A DNA stretch of 64,000 bases, taken from positions 2,542,001 to 2,606,000 of the forward strand of contig NC_080583.1 in NCBI RefSeq assembly GCF_029962835.1, read 5' to 3'. Positions 1-11,870 of the stretch are shown piece after piece (the first letter of the stretch is position 1; every line of letters begins with the position of its first letter). A program made the position numbers and the translations under genes. The stretch comes from Magnolia sinica (lineage: Eukaryota; Streptophyta; Magnoliopsida; Magnoliales; Magnoliaceae). The notes beneath the pieces are model-generated. The model ran no database searches, was not told the origin of the DNA, and saw only the letters and a list, made by a program, of their open reading frames with translations.

Positions 1-59
1 TTTCCGCCTACGATCAGGCCTTCTCTTGAAAGTGTCTGCAACCCTCTCTACATCAATGC

Positions 60-1330
60 AGGACTAGTCCTACTTAGTTGTGCTTACAATTGATTGTAGA
101 TGATTGGTTCTCTATTTTGTATGCATGGCCTCTGAATGACTATGGGTTGTCCTACTTCGTATTGCCTATAACTGGTTATGTCTGGTTATAGATGATTGGT
201 GCTCATATTCACCCCCTTTGAATGATAATGGGTAATTCTCACCACAGCTTACAATTGATTATATGTTTAGCTGTTGGTGATTTGTTGTATACACGCCCTT
301 TTAGGGTGTGTTTGGACACGCGGATTAGGTGGGAGTGGGTTGTATTAGGGTGGATTACACGGCTTCCAATGTCATAAATGAGTTAGACAGTGAATTACAT
401 GCAATCCCACTGGATTGCTATATCCATCGGCCCATCTACTGCCATGTTTGGACGGGTGGACGGGATGAGATTTCAAAAGCATAGTGCGTTTGGGTAGGCA
501 TGGGCTAGCGTTCGCACTGGGTCCCACTGGGACGTGTATTGGGCCACCATCACGGATGGTTCGATGATAGGAACCGTCCAATGCGTCCAGGAGGTGGGGC
601 CGACGGTACCCATGGAGAGTTGTCCTCCCATGCACAGGCACAGACGATTTCCACCGTCAAACGCAGGACGGACAGTGGAGTAAAAGATTCTGTGGGCTAC
701 ACCGAATTCAATCCAAAACCAAACATTTTCAACTAGTTTTTCGACGTGCATTCAGTGGACGGAGTGGATTTCCCTGAAGACATCAATCATGGGCCCCACC
801 ATTAGCACAACGTAAGAAATTATGCAAGTCCCTGCGTCCGTGAAAACCGACTTCGGTGGGCCATTATGCGATCTTGGTGGTGATCGGATCAGTAATCCAA
901 ACCGTCCATAATCTCCAAAAGGGGGTCACAACCCTTCCTATGAAGTCAGAATGGACGGTGTGGATACTCCTTTCGCCAAAACTCGTTCCAAACACAGCTG
1001 TTTCTGTGCCTTTGCTGCACAACGTGCGTAAACAAAGTCGGTTCGTCCGGCTCTAAACCGACCTCTACCAGTCAATGGGATTTGCAATCCATCGGATCCT
1101 CTCCCGAATCCAGAGACCACCCCCATCATTCGTCAATACCACGCTGGCCAAACAGAACTGCAGGAGGACGGGGTGGGATTTCAAAACCCAATCCCACGTA
1201 CTCCACTCTACTCCCACCTAATCTGCGCGTCCAAACACGGCCTTAATGACCATGGGTAGTCTTGCTTAATATTAAGTACATACAATATTGTTTATATGTC
1301 TGGTTGTAGGTGATAATGACTCCTAAAAGA
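60..1330. repeat. Degenerate ~80-bp tandem repeat, split by a MITE
   Basis: About four diverged units share a GAATGAnnATGGGT-like start, a TACAATTGATT-like core and a GATGATTGGT-like tail (about 60-300 and 1243-1330). The PIF-like element at 304-1242 interrupts the third-to-fourth unit boundary. Joining the flanks across it gives a normal unit boundary, so the repeat is older than the insertion. No coding potential is seen. Confidence 0.5.
304..1242. mobile_element. PIF/Harbinger-like MITE with TTA target duplication
   Basis: The left terminus GGGTGTGTTTGGACACGCGG is the imperfect inverted complement of the right terminus ending CGCGTCCAAACACGGCC, and the similarity continues inwards for about 35 bp (GATTAGGTGGGAGT). 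The trinucleotide TTA directly flanks both sides (301-303 and 1243-1245), which is typical of PIF/Harbinger (Tourist) insertions. The element is 939 bp and carries no transposase, so it is non-autonomous. The short ORFs inside it look fortuitous. Confidence 0.75.
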
Positions 1331-1637
1331 GTCTGCTAGCCTGTGTACATGTAGTCATAGGGAGAGGACATCACCAAGTAACCAATCACCATGTGGGAGA
1401 GTCTATCAAACCTGCTCCACCCATCATGTGTGCCACAAAATTTCACCATGCACTCTAAAAATCAGTCCAATATAAAACTTACGTGGGCCATAGTAGATTT
1501 TTTATTTTTTATTTTTCCAAATTCACATGGTACGGCCACATGATTCTTGAAGGGCCTGTCTGGATACCACCAAATAAGTTGTTTTTTCTATTTAGAGCAG
1601 TAGATAAGTGAATTTAGTTTAAGATCAATTATAAATA

Positions 1638-1703
<66 letters not shown>

Positions 1704-2279
1704 TGTATATATTTTTTATTATTTAAAGTTACTTAATCACTTCAATTTAATAAGGAGAAATCAAGATAAGTTACCTGAGGTATAAATAGCTTAAGTAATT
1801 TACCATTGGCAAGCGTTTTTGTTTGGATCGAGAGTATTTGAATGAGCAAGAATAGAGATTGCTGCAATCCAATAACAATCTTTAGCAAGGTACCATGATT
1901 TTTACGAGTCTAAATGTTTGTGTTGGATGAGATAAGCAATTTATTTTTCTTTGTAGTGGCTAAATTGAAAGAACAAGTATGGCCCACCACTTCTTGTGAT
2001 CAGACTTAAATTTTAAGTGAAAAAATTAAAATGTTACATGTTAGAAATATGTATGCATTGGGTAATGAGTACAAATTAATTGATGGAAGGTTATGGATCA
2101 ATAGCATCTAGATGGATGGTTATGAATCAACTAATAATTTATCAAATTGATGGTGTCCACATGCGGCTCACACATATATTAGATGGTTACGATCACATGC
2201 CTCAAACAAAGACGGCTCAGATTGCTAAACCAGCCTTCCCACCGTGGTGTGTGTCGCATCCACTTTTCTAGGACATCCC
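1246..2279. other. Intergenic, AT-rich, with (TA)n microsatellite
   Basis: No gene or bounded element is recognised beyond the tail of the tandem repeat. A pure TA dinucleotide run occupies about 1640-1697 in AT-rich sequence. Confidence 0.6.
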
Positions 2280-3130
2280 AACCATGCAAATGATGGGCAT
2301 CAACATGAAGGTCACCCTTGTAGTAAATCAAGCAGAACCACTCACTAGGTGGGCCACATCAGTATGCTCAGATCCATACCATCAATTTCCATTCATTCAA
2401 ACGGTGTGCATGGGCCACCTAATGAACTTACCGACCTTTTTTCTTTTTTGCCAGGTGATCTTCTTAATGGCCTACCGCTTGCATGGCACAGATGTCACAC
2501 ATAGATCGAATGTTAGTAAGAGAGATGCTACCTTTATTTACTATTTTTTGGTAGGCCATTCATCTTACGGATATAACGACCCATAACAAACTTCCAAAGA
2601 TTCATATCACGCAATGTATCATTCTCATCAATGCTATGTGATATTACAAGGCAGTTAGGGAACAATAAATACATATACAGGTGTAGGCGTGTATTCTTTC
2701 CAACATCCTTTGGTAGCTACGTGGGCCATCATACAACTGCTACGTTAGATGCCTCTCTGAACATTTGTAGTCCCATCATATCCATTGCATCTAAGTAGGC
2801 CATATACAATTACTACTGTCAACTACTTTGGAAAGCCATTTCACACTACATGAAAATTGATAGAAGGCAAGATTGAAATAGCTGAGAAGATTGTCAGTTG
2901 GGAAACGTGTGTTCAGGTACACTGATTGACTGTCCACATTCCATGTGTTAGTCTGGCTAGCATGATGATTGGATTGGATAATTTCTGGATAGTGGGGATT
3001 GCTTGATGAGAAGTTGGGATGTCAGCTGGTATGTTGGAGTATTTAAATAAAAGGAAAAAAATTAATAAAAAAAATAATAATCAGAGGAAAGTATTTCTTT
3101 CACTTTTAAAGTATAAAATAATTGATGTAG
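2280..3130. repeat. Segmental duplicate, copy 1 (partner 4240-5500)
   Basis: Three blocks occur in the same order in the second copy. They are the CCATTCATTCAAA-GGTGTG block (about 2390 and 4270), the TGTAGGCGTGTATTCTTTnC block (about 2690 and 5065) and the TGATTGACTGTCCACATTC-like block (about 2920 and 5305). The copies are clearly diverged. Short ORFs at 2284-2586 and elsewhere follow the repeat and are not convincing genes. Confidence 0.65.
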
Positions 3131-4210
3131 AGTAGACTGCAAAAGCATTCCTAGCGCAGCTGGATCAAAAGAAACGACCTAGTTCTATGTAGGGCGTGAC
3201 GTAACTAATATATGAGAATAAGTGGTTTTAAGAAATTTATCCTGAATATGGAGAAATTGTCATTCAAAATTTAATGGTAATAGAGTTGTAATTTTTGATT
3301 TGGACATTGTCATGAACCGTATAATCTATCGTTCTTTATGTAGCGGTGCATTTGGGGTTACTCTAACCTGCTTGGCAAGTTATGGGTGAGTGTTTTGCGA
3401 GAAAATGCCTTCCCAAGTTGATTGTAATAACACTAGGAATGATATAATAATGTATTATCGGACATTTCTATTTTTGATAAAATTGTCCTATAGAAAAATT
3501 TGCCATTTTGAGTAATTTTGTTTTTCAAATAGGCTTTCAGTTTTCTTTATAAGTTATGTAATCAAGAAGTTGTTGGACCATCTCATAATAACAATTTCAA
3601 GTTTTCCCCTCTTATTTGCCGTGGATTGAATGTTTTGTCATTGTTTGAGGAAAATGGTGATCGTTTCGTTATTTCGGGCCCATCCTCCTTAAATAACATT
3701 CCCATAAGGTTTATAAAGGAATTATAAAGCATTTCTTTAATGATTTCCTGAAAACTATTACATTATGCTAAATCTAAACGCCAAGTTGAAGTAAAAAGAG
3801 GCTAGAAAACCAATTAATTGGGTTGTTTGAACTGTCCATTCATTTCACCACATTAAAGGTATTAGTAGCACAAGAGTTAAACAGTCATGATCAATCAAAG
3901 AAAGAACAATGCAACCAGCAAGTATAAAAGGACGGTTATAAAAACATGAGCAACATTCCATGGACCCCATAAGGATAGCTTGCACTGGGGATCTTCTAAA
4001 TTGGAACATCTTGATACTTTATATTTTTGGCCTTTTCTGTTGAATATGGACTGTTGCATTCTAATATGGAATATATATTCCCCATCACATTGGATCCCTT
4101 TGATCTATGGTTTGAATTAACGCAAGTGTCTGTAGCTCATTGGATCAATGGTTTGGATTGCCGCATTCCCTATTAACTAACTGGTTATGTGGGTCCATCT
4201 TAATTTCATG

Positions 4211-4214
<4 letters not shown>
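3131..4214. other. Intergenic, no gene recognised
   Basis: AT-rich sequence without a sustained ORF, a tRNA-like fold that I could recognise, or a bounded repeat. It separates the two segmental duplicates. Confidence 0.5.
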
Positions 4215-4251
<37 letters not shown>

Positions 4252-4436
4252 TGAGCCATATCACCAATGGTCCATTCATTCAAATGGTGTGGCCGATCAC
4301 CTAATGAGCAGATCAGACTTTTTTCTTTTTCTTTTCAAGGCGATCTTCATAACAGGCCTACCATTTGCATGGCACCAAATGCAGGTTGAATGTTAGAGAG
4401 AGAGAGACCGTACCTTTATTTACTACCTATGTTCTT

Positions 4437-4676
4437 GTGGGCCATTGATCTTACATATATAACAACCTGTCTGAAACTTACTAACATCCGTTTTATATCA
4501 TTGTCATCAATGCTATTTAAAATTCCAAAGTTATAGGCAGGGATTATATATATATATATATATATATATAGTGGGCCATTGATCTTACATATATAACAAC
4601 CTGTTCGAAACTTACTAACATTCGTTATATATCATTGTCATCAATGCTGTTTAAAATTCTAAAGTTATAGACAGGG
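4437..4676. repeat. Two-copy tandem duplication, period 134 bp
   Basis: The segment starting GTGGGCCATTGATCTTACAT occurs at 4437 and again at 4571 with a few substitutions. The copies are separated by an (AT)n run (about 4544-4570). A third, more diverged version lies in copy 1 of the segmental duplication near 2552, showing that the tandem doubling happened only in copy 2. Confidence 0.8.
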
Positions 4677-4710
4677 AACACACACACACATATATATAGA
4701 GAGAGAGAGA

Positions 4711-5031
4711 GGAACTCTTGGATAACTTTTGAGAATTCATCTCCCGTTGTAGAGCCCAAAATCTGAACTGTTCACGTGATGCAGCATCCCATGAAACCCC
4801 CATGAAATCCTCAGGGCTCAACTTTTACCTTGATCCAAACTTTGGTAGGCCATGGCAAAAGAGAGGCAAATCCAGGGAGGAAAGTGTTTCATTTTTCCAT
4901 AGCCCACCAAAGTTTTGGACCCGGGTAAAAGTGGGCCCTGGGGTTTTTATTAGGTGCTGCATCACATGAACAATTCAGATTTTGGACTAATATCAAGTGA
5001 GATGAGTTTTCAAAAAGTTCTTACAAGTTCC
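4711..5031. mobile_element. Palindromic (foldback-type) MITE, ~320 bp
   Basis: The left arm from 4711 (GGAACTCTTGG, then CAAAATCTGAACTGTTCACG and TGATGCAGCA) is matched in inverted order by the right arm ending at 5031 (TGCTGCATCA, then GAACAATTCAGATTTTG and AAGTTCC). The two arms account for most of the element, so the transcript or single strand could form a long hairpin. No clear target duplication is visible because the left flank is a GA microsatellite. Confidence 0.7.
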
Positions 5032-5500
5032 GGTGAGAAGCGGTGTGCAGGTGAGCATTTCCCTATGTAGGCGTGTATTCTTTTCACACATCCTTTCCTG
5101 ACTACATGGGCCATCCCACACCTGCCTCGTTAGAAGCCTCTGAACATTTATAGAGTCCCATCCTATCTATTTGTGCCTATGTGGGCCAAATACACCTACC
5201 CATCAACGACTTGGAACCTCATGAAAATGTATATATAGGAGGGCAACTAGATCAGATCCATTGAGAGTATCATCGGGTGGGTATAACTTGTGTTCTCCAA
5301 GATAAATTGATTAACTGTCCACATTCTATGTATTAATCTGGCAAGCATGATCATCAGATTGGCTGGATTTTGCATAGTGGGGGACTGCCTAATGAGCTGT
5401 TGGGATGTTCCCCATGTTTGAGTTTTTCAAAAAATGAAAAAATAAATGAAATAATTTATTTAAAAAGTTTAAAAGTGAAGTGTTATTTTACTTTTTAGAA

Positions 5501-8117
5501 AATCCAACATCATGGTCTAGCTAGTACATGTATAAAAATACAAACCGTTGGTAGGATGGACCCCCATTTGGAAGATCTTAATACTGTAATATTTTGCCTT
5601 TTTTGGTTAATAAGAAATGTTTCCTTCCAACCTGGAATATATATTCCCCAGCCACATTGGGGCCCATTGATCCATTGGTTTGAATTGCCCTATAAGGTAA
5701 CTTGTCATTCAGGTCCATCTTTCACTTCAACATGTTACTCTTAGGAGATATTTGTGTTGTTTGGATGTCTTCAATCTACGCAGAAATAAGAATTTCTATT
5801 GATTGAATAGACTGTTTGATCAATCGAGTGAAAGTCAGGTTAAATTAGCCTCTGGACAACTTTTGAAGTTCGAGCGATCAATACAATTTGAAAAAATCGT
5901 GCTAACTCTTTGGACACTTAAGCATGTTCGATTGATCGAACATGAGAAATCAGACAATCAATGGTTGCTTGATCGATGTTGATCAATGCTTAGATCGTAG
6001 CTATACATGGTTTTGCATAATTGCATGATTAATTTTCTAATCCGGATATAACACCATATATATAAATGGTATTATGAAGTTGACCTCGTAGGAACTTCCC
6101 ATGAGGTTGAGCTGTGTGGGACTCACTGTGATGTGTGTCTAACTTCTACCCCATCAGTCAAATGCACCATTATATGGTGGGCCATGGGCTTAAAAATCAA
6201 GTCAATCCATGACTTAAGTGAGCCACACCACATATAATAGTTGAAAGGGGTTATCCTCCCATTAAAACATTCATAATAATTTATTGGACCCACCAAGATG
6301 TGGTTCACAAATCCAACCCATTTGTTGTGTTCGTCCCACTTGGATGAGGGGTTAGACCAAGTTTCAGCCGCATCCAAAACTTAGGTGAACTCACCAAGTA
6401 ATTTTATACATTTTATGCATGTCTTCACATGGTTTTAGATAGTATGGCTCACCTAAGTTTTGTATACAACTTATTTTTGGGGTATCCTATAACCTTAAGG
6501 GGGCCCATCAAATGCACAGTGTTGATGTTTGACATACATCACAGTGAGGCTCACACAGCTCTCTTAGTGTGTGGGTGTGTAAGTGTAATATGTGATTGGG
6601 GTATAATGACGGGAGCCAAGTCGAATAAAGAATTTTGAAGGAAAAAGATTAAGTTTTTGTATCTCTTTTACTTTCATTTTCATAATAGATGGCTCATCAG
6701 TTTGTGCCGTGATTTTTTCACAGAAGAATTTTTTTTACATAAAATTGTGTGCTCCCTGAGTTACTTTATTTATGCTTCTCTGGTATGTATGATTCGAACT
6801 CGGATTTTTCCTTCATATGCTCCCAACAATATGTACCATAAAAGAGGCTGCCCCATCATGTACCCTACTAATTAAGAGAGGAATAACATTATCTTCCATC
6901 TGATATTCCTGCTGGGGTCCACCATTTGCATGGTACGGAATTTCTCATTAATGTGGCATGTTGTAGCAATTAAGAACTTAAAAGTTTTTCTTCAAGGAGA
7001 GTTCTCTTTCTTCCATGTTCTATTAGACCCACTGATCAAGAGTCCAGATCAAGAAATCAACAGCTAAATTACAAAAAATAAAAGACACTGTTAAGTAGGC
7101 CATCTCTTATCTAAACATACAATTATCACATGGTCTTATAGTAGTGTTCCACAAGTGGGGCCCACGGGCTGTTTGGACACCATTAGCCCACTTGGTGGGC
7201 CCACCGGAATCTGTTTATGCCATCTAATCCATGCATCAGGTGATCATCACCCACAGCGATGAGAAACCTCAAGAATCAGATTGTTGTAATCGTCTGGTGG
7301 ACTACACGTGCAGTTCATACCTAATCTCTAAGTGCTCGCTTATCATCACACCGCCGGAGTATCAAAGTCCTTCTCTGTTTTACTTAGCTTTACAGTCCTA
7401 AACCCTAAACCATGAATCACAATCATGCATCTTCTCTCCTTATTATTATTTTTTTAATGTTATTATATACAATTATTTATAAATAATATTTAGTTAATTA
7501 TTAAACAGAGTCAAGTAAAGATCCGTCCGAGTCTTCAAGTCAACCCGGCCTGACTAAACACCGACTTGAGTAATCATTTTTTTTTCAAAAAAAAAAGAAG
7601 CTATCTTTGGCTGTGTGCTTGTGAGCCCTTATGTGGTGTGCTTATAGCATCTGAAGATTCTGAACCATCCATAAGAGTCGCTTTACTGGCTTAAGTTGGA
7701 AGCCTTGTAAATCATGCAATTTACTTATGTGAATTTGGATGTTTTTGAATGATTGTCTATTATATTGTATTGTGTGGGTGGCCTACCTGTCATGGTGGGG
7801 CTAACTTGTTGGTGGATTGGATGTGCTGCGTGCAGTTAGTTGAATAGCTTTCACCTGCACCCAAACAAGCATAATTCAACTGATTTTTTTTTTTTTTTTA
7901 CTTTTTTTTTTTAATAAAGATATGGAAATGTCATTTTCTTGGGGGAATTCTTGTATTGATTGGTTCACCCTACCTTATGATTGATTGCTCTTTTCCACCA
8001 ACATAACACCATAAACAAGCAAAACAACCTTTTTAAAAATTAATTAATTAATTCATGCTCTGAATGCCAATGAAGACCCTGTTTGGCATCCCTCTTTTAA
8101 TATATGTATACACGCAT
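5501..8117. other. Intergenic, no gene recognised
   Basis: No convincing coding sequence. The stretch at about 5740-6010, with repeated GATCGAA/TTGATC-type motifs, resembles decayed LTR sequence, but no ends were found. Near 7345-7375 is an isolated end of MITE family D (CCGGAGTATCAAAGTCCTT). Homopolymer tracts occur around 7570-7600 and 7885-7912. Confidence 0.45.
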
Positions 8118-8914
8118 TGTTATAGGAAAAATAGGTCGACCAATGATTAAAGGTCAGGTTAGAATTTTGCATACATCCCCAAGTCGGACACTACAACGGG
8201 TTCGATCCCATACTCAATACCCGAGCAAGAAGTAAGATCGAGCTCGGCATCTCGTCACTAGATCGGAACATCTGCTAACCTACCCAAGTACCTGAAAAAG
8301 CACTACTTCTATCAGTTCCAAGATCCCTAGAGTTCTTCAGGGACATCCCGCCCCGCTGCTCGACTAAGTAGTCAGGTTAGTATAATGCAGGTCGGCGAGA
8401 CCTAGGTCAGCACGACCCAAGTTCTCATGGCCCAGGCCGGCACACCACTCCCAGGTCAGGTCAGCCAAGACCACATCGGCATCCCATTGTGCATCTCGAA
8501 TGATCTTAGATCATTAGATCGAGCCCAAGAGAAATTCATCCGGGGTCTTCTCCAAGGATCTCAAAGGATATTTGTGACACGTTCAGACCCTCGAGATCTT
8601 CACCTAGGATCTCGGAAGATCCTCCTACTAATCCGGAATTCGAATCCACCTCTAATACATATCTAATAAATAGGAAAATTCCTTCTTTACATCACTGCCT
8701 CTCCTAAAAGTTATAAATAAGATACCTCTAATGGTGAAAAGGATGCACTATCTTTAGCCCTAAAACTCTCAATACTCAAGTAGACCTAGATCTCTTTCCT
8801 GACTTGGGCATTGGAGGATCCCCTACTCTAGCCAAGGTCTTCTTTGTCCGTTCCTTGTGCAGGTAAGCAGGTCCAGAAGGATCTAAAGGAGCTAACCAGA
8901 TTTTTGCATCAACA
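8118..8914. mobile_element. Solo LTR, same end motifs as 33399-34227
   Basis: It starts TGTTATAGG and ends TTTTTGCATCAACA, giving TG...CA termini. It contains a TATAAATA-like promoter region near 8711 and a 3' region with GGCATTGGAGGATCCCC. The element at 33399-34227 has the same start, a similar GGCATCGGATGATC block and the same end. There is no internal retrotransposon sequence or second LTR beside it, so it is best read as a solo LTR. Flanking pentamers match only partly (CGCAT and CAGAT). A Ty3/Gypsy assignment is likely but unproven. Confidence 0.65.
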
Positions 8915-8933
8915 CAGATAAATATCATATATG

Positions 8934-8956
8934 TGTGTGTGTGTGTGTGTGTGTAT
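8934..8956. repeat. (TG)n microsatellite
   Basis: A run of about eleven TG dinucleotides, followed by TATG/TATA-rich sequence to about 9010. Confidence 0.8.
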
Positions 8957-9108
8957 TATACATATATGTATGTATGTATAAATATATTTATATATACATA
9001 TATACATGTGTGTATAAAGAAGTCTCAGGTCCCACCGGTTGGATTAAAAGTTATGGTCTATGGGCCAGCCAATAACTTTTAATTTGTTAAGTGCATGCAA
9101 CTTCCAAC

Positions 9109-9915
9109 TAGAGCTGTACATGAGCAACAAAAGCTCGGTAACTCGCTCGACTCGACCTGAGTTCGAGCTGATTTTTGGAGCTTGAAACGAGTTCGAGTCG
9201 ACTTCGAGTTTGCCGCTGCTCGACTCGAATACTGCTCAAACTCGGCTCGACTCGGTAACTCGGTACAGGGTATATATACCCTTTTAAAATTAAAACCCTA
9301 GTCCCATTCCCAACCCAAGCGCTCATTCTGATGCTCCTCTTCTTCTCCATCTCAAGACTAAGCTTTTCAAGATTTTAACAAAAATACTAATAATTAGAAC
9401 TACACCTTTCTGATACTCCTCTTCTTCTCCATCTTAAGACTAACCTTTTCAAGATTTCAACAGCTTGTTTCAATATAGGTGAAGCTCTGTTTTCCCCATC
9501 TTTCTATATAGTGCTTGTCTTTCTTTCAAACCGTTCTTGTAGATCTGTTTGAGCCACCAACAAGCTCATCACAATCGAAGTGGAGTCTTCCGTCATCGAA
9601 TCGAACCATTTCTCCCTATCTTTCTTCTCTTCCAACAGTCCATCCCACTCACTCCTCATCTCCTGAAGCTCTACCAGATTCTCGTCCTTGCTCCTTTCTA
9701 GCTTCTCTATCTCCAAAAACACCCCATCTGCTTCCTCTTTCCTCAATTCAGCTCGGCTCGAACTCGGCTCAAAATTTGCTCGAACTCGGCCGAGCCGAAC
9801 ACGAGCGGCTGCTCCGATCTTGAAGCCCGAGCTGAGCTGAGTACAAGCTGGGGCTCGAGCAGACTGAGTCGAGCACAAGCTGGGCAAAGCTCAGCTCGAC
9901 TCGCGTACACCTCTA
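9109..9915. mobile_element. hAT-like non-autonomous element with 8-bp TSD
   Basis: Termini are TAGAGCTGTACATG and GTACACCTCTA (inverted). They are flanked by a perfect 8-bp direct duplication, CTTCCAAC (9101-9108 and 9916-9923), the hallmark of hAT insertion. Subterminal regions are built of CTCGACTCG/GAGCTCGG-type motifs. The interior (about 9320-9745) is of different composition. It includes a directly duplicated 80-bp segment (about 9330 and 9411) and an open reverse-strand frame, described separately. No transposase is present. Confidence 0.85.
9504..9750 (-). pseudogene. Possible captured coiled-coil gene fragment in hAT element
   Basis: On the minus strand the frame reads about 80 residues of charged, Glu/Lys/Leu-rich sequence (for example KEEADGVFLEIEKL, then LEEKKDREKWFDSM) and ends at a stop at 9504. 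The pattern suggests an alpha-helical coiled coil. Upstream of about 9750 the frame runs into the low-complexity CTCGG subterminal repeat, which is not protein-like. I do not recognise the parent protein. The fragment may be a host gene piece picked up by the element, but chance openness in purine-rich sequence is also possible. Confidence 0.4.
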
Positions 9916-10217
9916 CTTCCAACTCATCCATTAGCTTAGCACCATCACAAAGTATCACCCTGTGTAAAAATCATCCATAGTTACTCATCAAGCAGGCTAT
10001 ACTTGTATTTTTATTTATTTATCAGTGATTAGAAATCGCTTCCTGTGGTGTTACTCCTTTGATATGTGGATATAGCTCATTTTCACACAAGGAGATCCCT
10101 GTGATAGGACCAAGCTATTGGATGCGTTGGATTAGGCATGCATTTAACAGGATCGAAGTATTTTATTAGATGGACTATAACTTGTGGCCTAACTAGCTGA
10201 CTTCATACCTACCTACC

Positions 10218-10307
<90 letters not shown>

Positions 10308-11397
10308 GGCCCACATATACATAATAGTTGGAGGGAGCACCGCTTGAAATTCACAACCGATCCTAACCATCTATTTGATGGATATCAAATGAATGGTTAA
10401 GATAAAGGGTTAGTCGTCTAGATTCAATGATAGAATCTGATCTGCTGGTGAAATAGTAGAGCCCATGCCAAGCCATTCATCATTGTCCCGGGCCTGGATT
10501 TGGCCCTAGGGGCCCAAGCCCAGTCCCTACAGATGGGCTGCCCTGGGTGATTTCCACCCCAACGGATGGGGTTGGCCTTGACGATCCGTACCAACGCTAA
10601 GAACTCTCAACTCATTTTCGTTTCTCTTCAAGCTAGCGTTGATGAGGCCCAGGCCCCGGCCCAGGCCATATTTTTTTTTTGAAAAAAAAGACCTCGTGCC
10701 CATCTAGTCCGAGGACTGTACAGTACCAGCCCATGAGCTATATATCTGGCTAGGTTCATCTAGGCCCATTCAGATTAACCAGCCGCCAAAATGGGTCAAG
10801 CTGGACGGTCCTCCGGTACAAGCTCATTCAAAACCATGGACTTATATTAATAGAAGTACAAAGCCATCCATCAGGTGGTATTGAACCTAGTCGGGCCTTG
10901 CCGGGCCAGAGCTTGTCCGTGCTTGGGACCGGACCACCTCTTCATAATCAGACCAATAGAACGGATTTTCTCAGGTGGGCCCACCTTGTGGGCCTTTAGG
11001 TAAACTCAGGCCCCATCAAATAATTACAAAAGAAATTGCACACTCGGCACAGATGTAATTCAAACTGAACTGTCCAGATTATGGGTTCTTAAATTAATGA
11101 TGATTTGATTATTTAAATAGCTGATCAGTGGATATTTATTGGACAGTTAAAAATTGAAAAAGGAAAAAATAAAATCCAATGGTCCCATTTCAACAGACTA
11201 GTATTGGCCATGGATATATGGTCTATACTCGTATGTTACCAAAAAATTGTAATCAGAAGATAAAGCTAGCTATCTTTCTTTTTTCCTTCGAATTTGGACC
11301 ACTCACTATGTTACTTTTAATTATCCATTTGATAGCCATTAGTTGAATGGTTAAGATCGCTTGATTAGTGTGGTTTTAGAAATACACTCCTTCCGAA
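9916..11397. other. Intergenic with (CT)n(AT)n microsatellite
   Basis: The main landmark is a pure CT run (10221-10286) passing into AT (10287-10308). The section at 10480-10930 is rich in GGCCCAGGCC-type motifs typical of decayed hAT-like elements, but no ends were found. No coding sequence is supported. Confidence 0.5.
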
Positions 11398-11870
11398 AAA
11401 TGGGCATTCAATGAACACTGTTTCCTGTGGTGTGGTCCGTATGAGATGTGAATCATCTCCAGTTTTTGGCTTGTATACTAAAATGATATGGAAAAACGGA
11501 TGGACGGCATGGATATATAACAGATACATCAAGGTGGGCCCCACGGTCACGCCCGCACCGAAGCCGGTGTTCCCCAGGCGAATCCGCGTTCATTCCACCG
11601 TAGAAGCATAGTTTTGAAGTTACGCGGCTTTTGATGAGGCATCTGGATGGGTGATCAGAACCGTTCAATATGTATGGAATCAAAGATGAACCGTGGAAAA
11701 TAGCTATCCTAAAGAAATCTTAACCATTCAAGATATGGACTTGAACACAAACCGCTACCCGTTTAATGTTTTTTCATTTGGTTGAGTCATTTGTATGAAG
11801 AGGGGACTTATGCCAATGGCCCACTCATGGTATGGAATATCTCTTGAACGGTTCAGATCGCTCATAATCT
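11398..11870. repeat. Duplicated segment, copy 1 (partner 14757-15215)
   Basis: It begins with the right half of a GGGCCC-family MITE (CACTGTTTCCTGTGGTGTGG). It then shares non-MITE sequence with copy 2, including GGGTGATCAGAACCGTTCAA (about 11650 and 15000), TCAACCATTCAAG-like and GCCGTTTAATGTTTTT-like blocks, and GAAGAGGGGnCTTATnCCAA. Because similarity runs well past the MITE end, this is a segmental duplication or a larger repeat, not just two MITE insertions. Confidence 0.65.

Larger units (their letters stand above)
4215..5500. repeat. Segmental duplicate, copy 2, with internal insertions
   Basis: This copy carries the same ordered blocks as 2280-3130. It is longer because it contains an (AT)n run (about 4215-4248), a local 134-bp tandem duplication and the palindromic MITE at 4711-5031. 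None of these is in copy 1, so they appear to be later additions. Confidence 0.65.
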
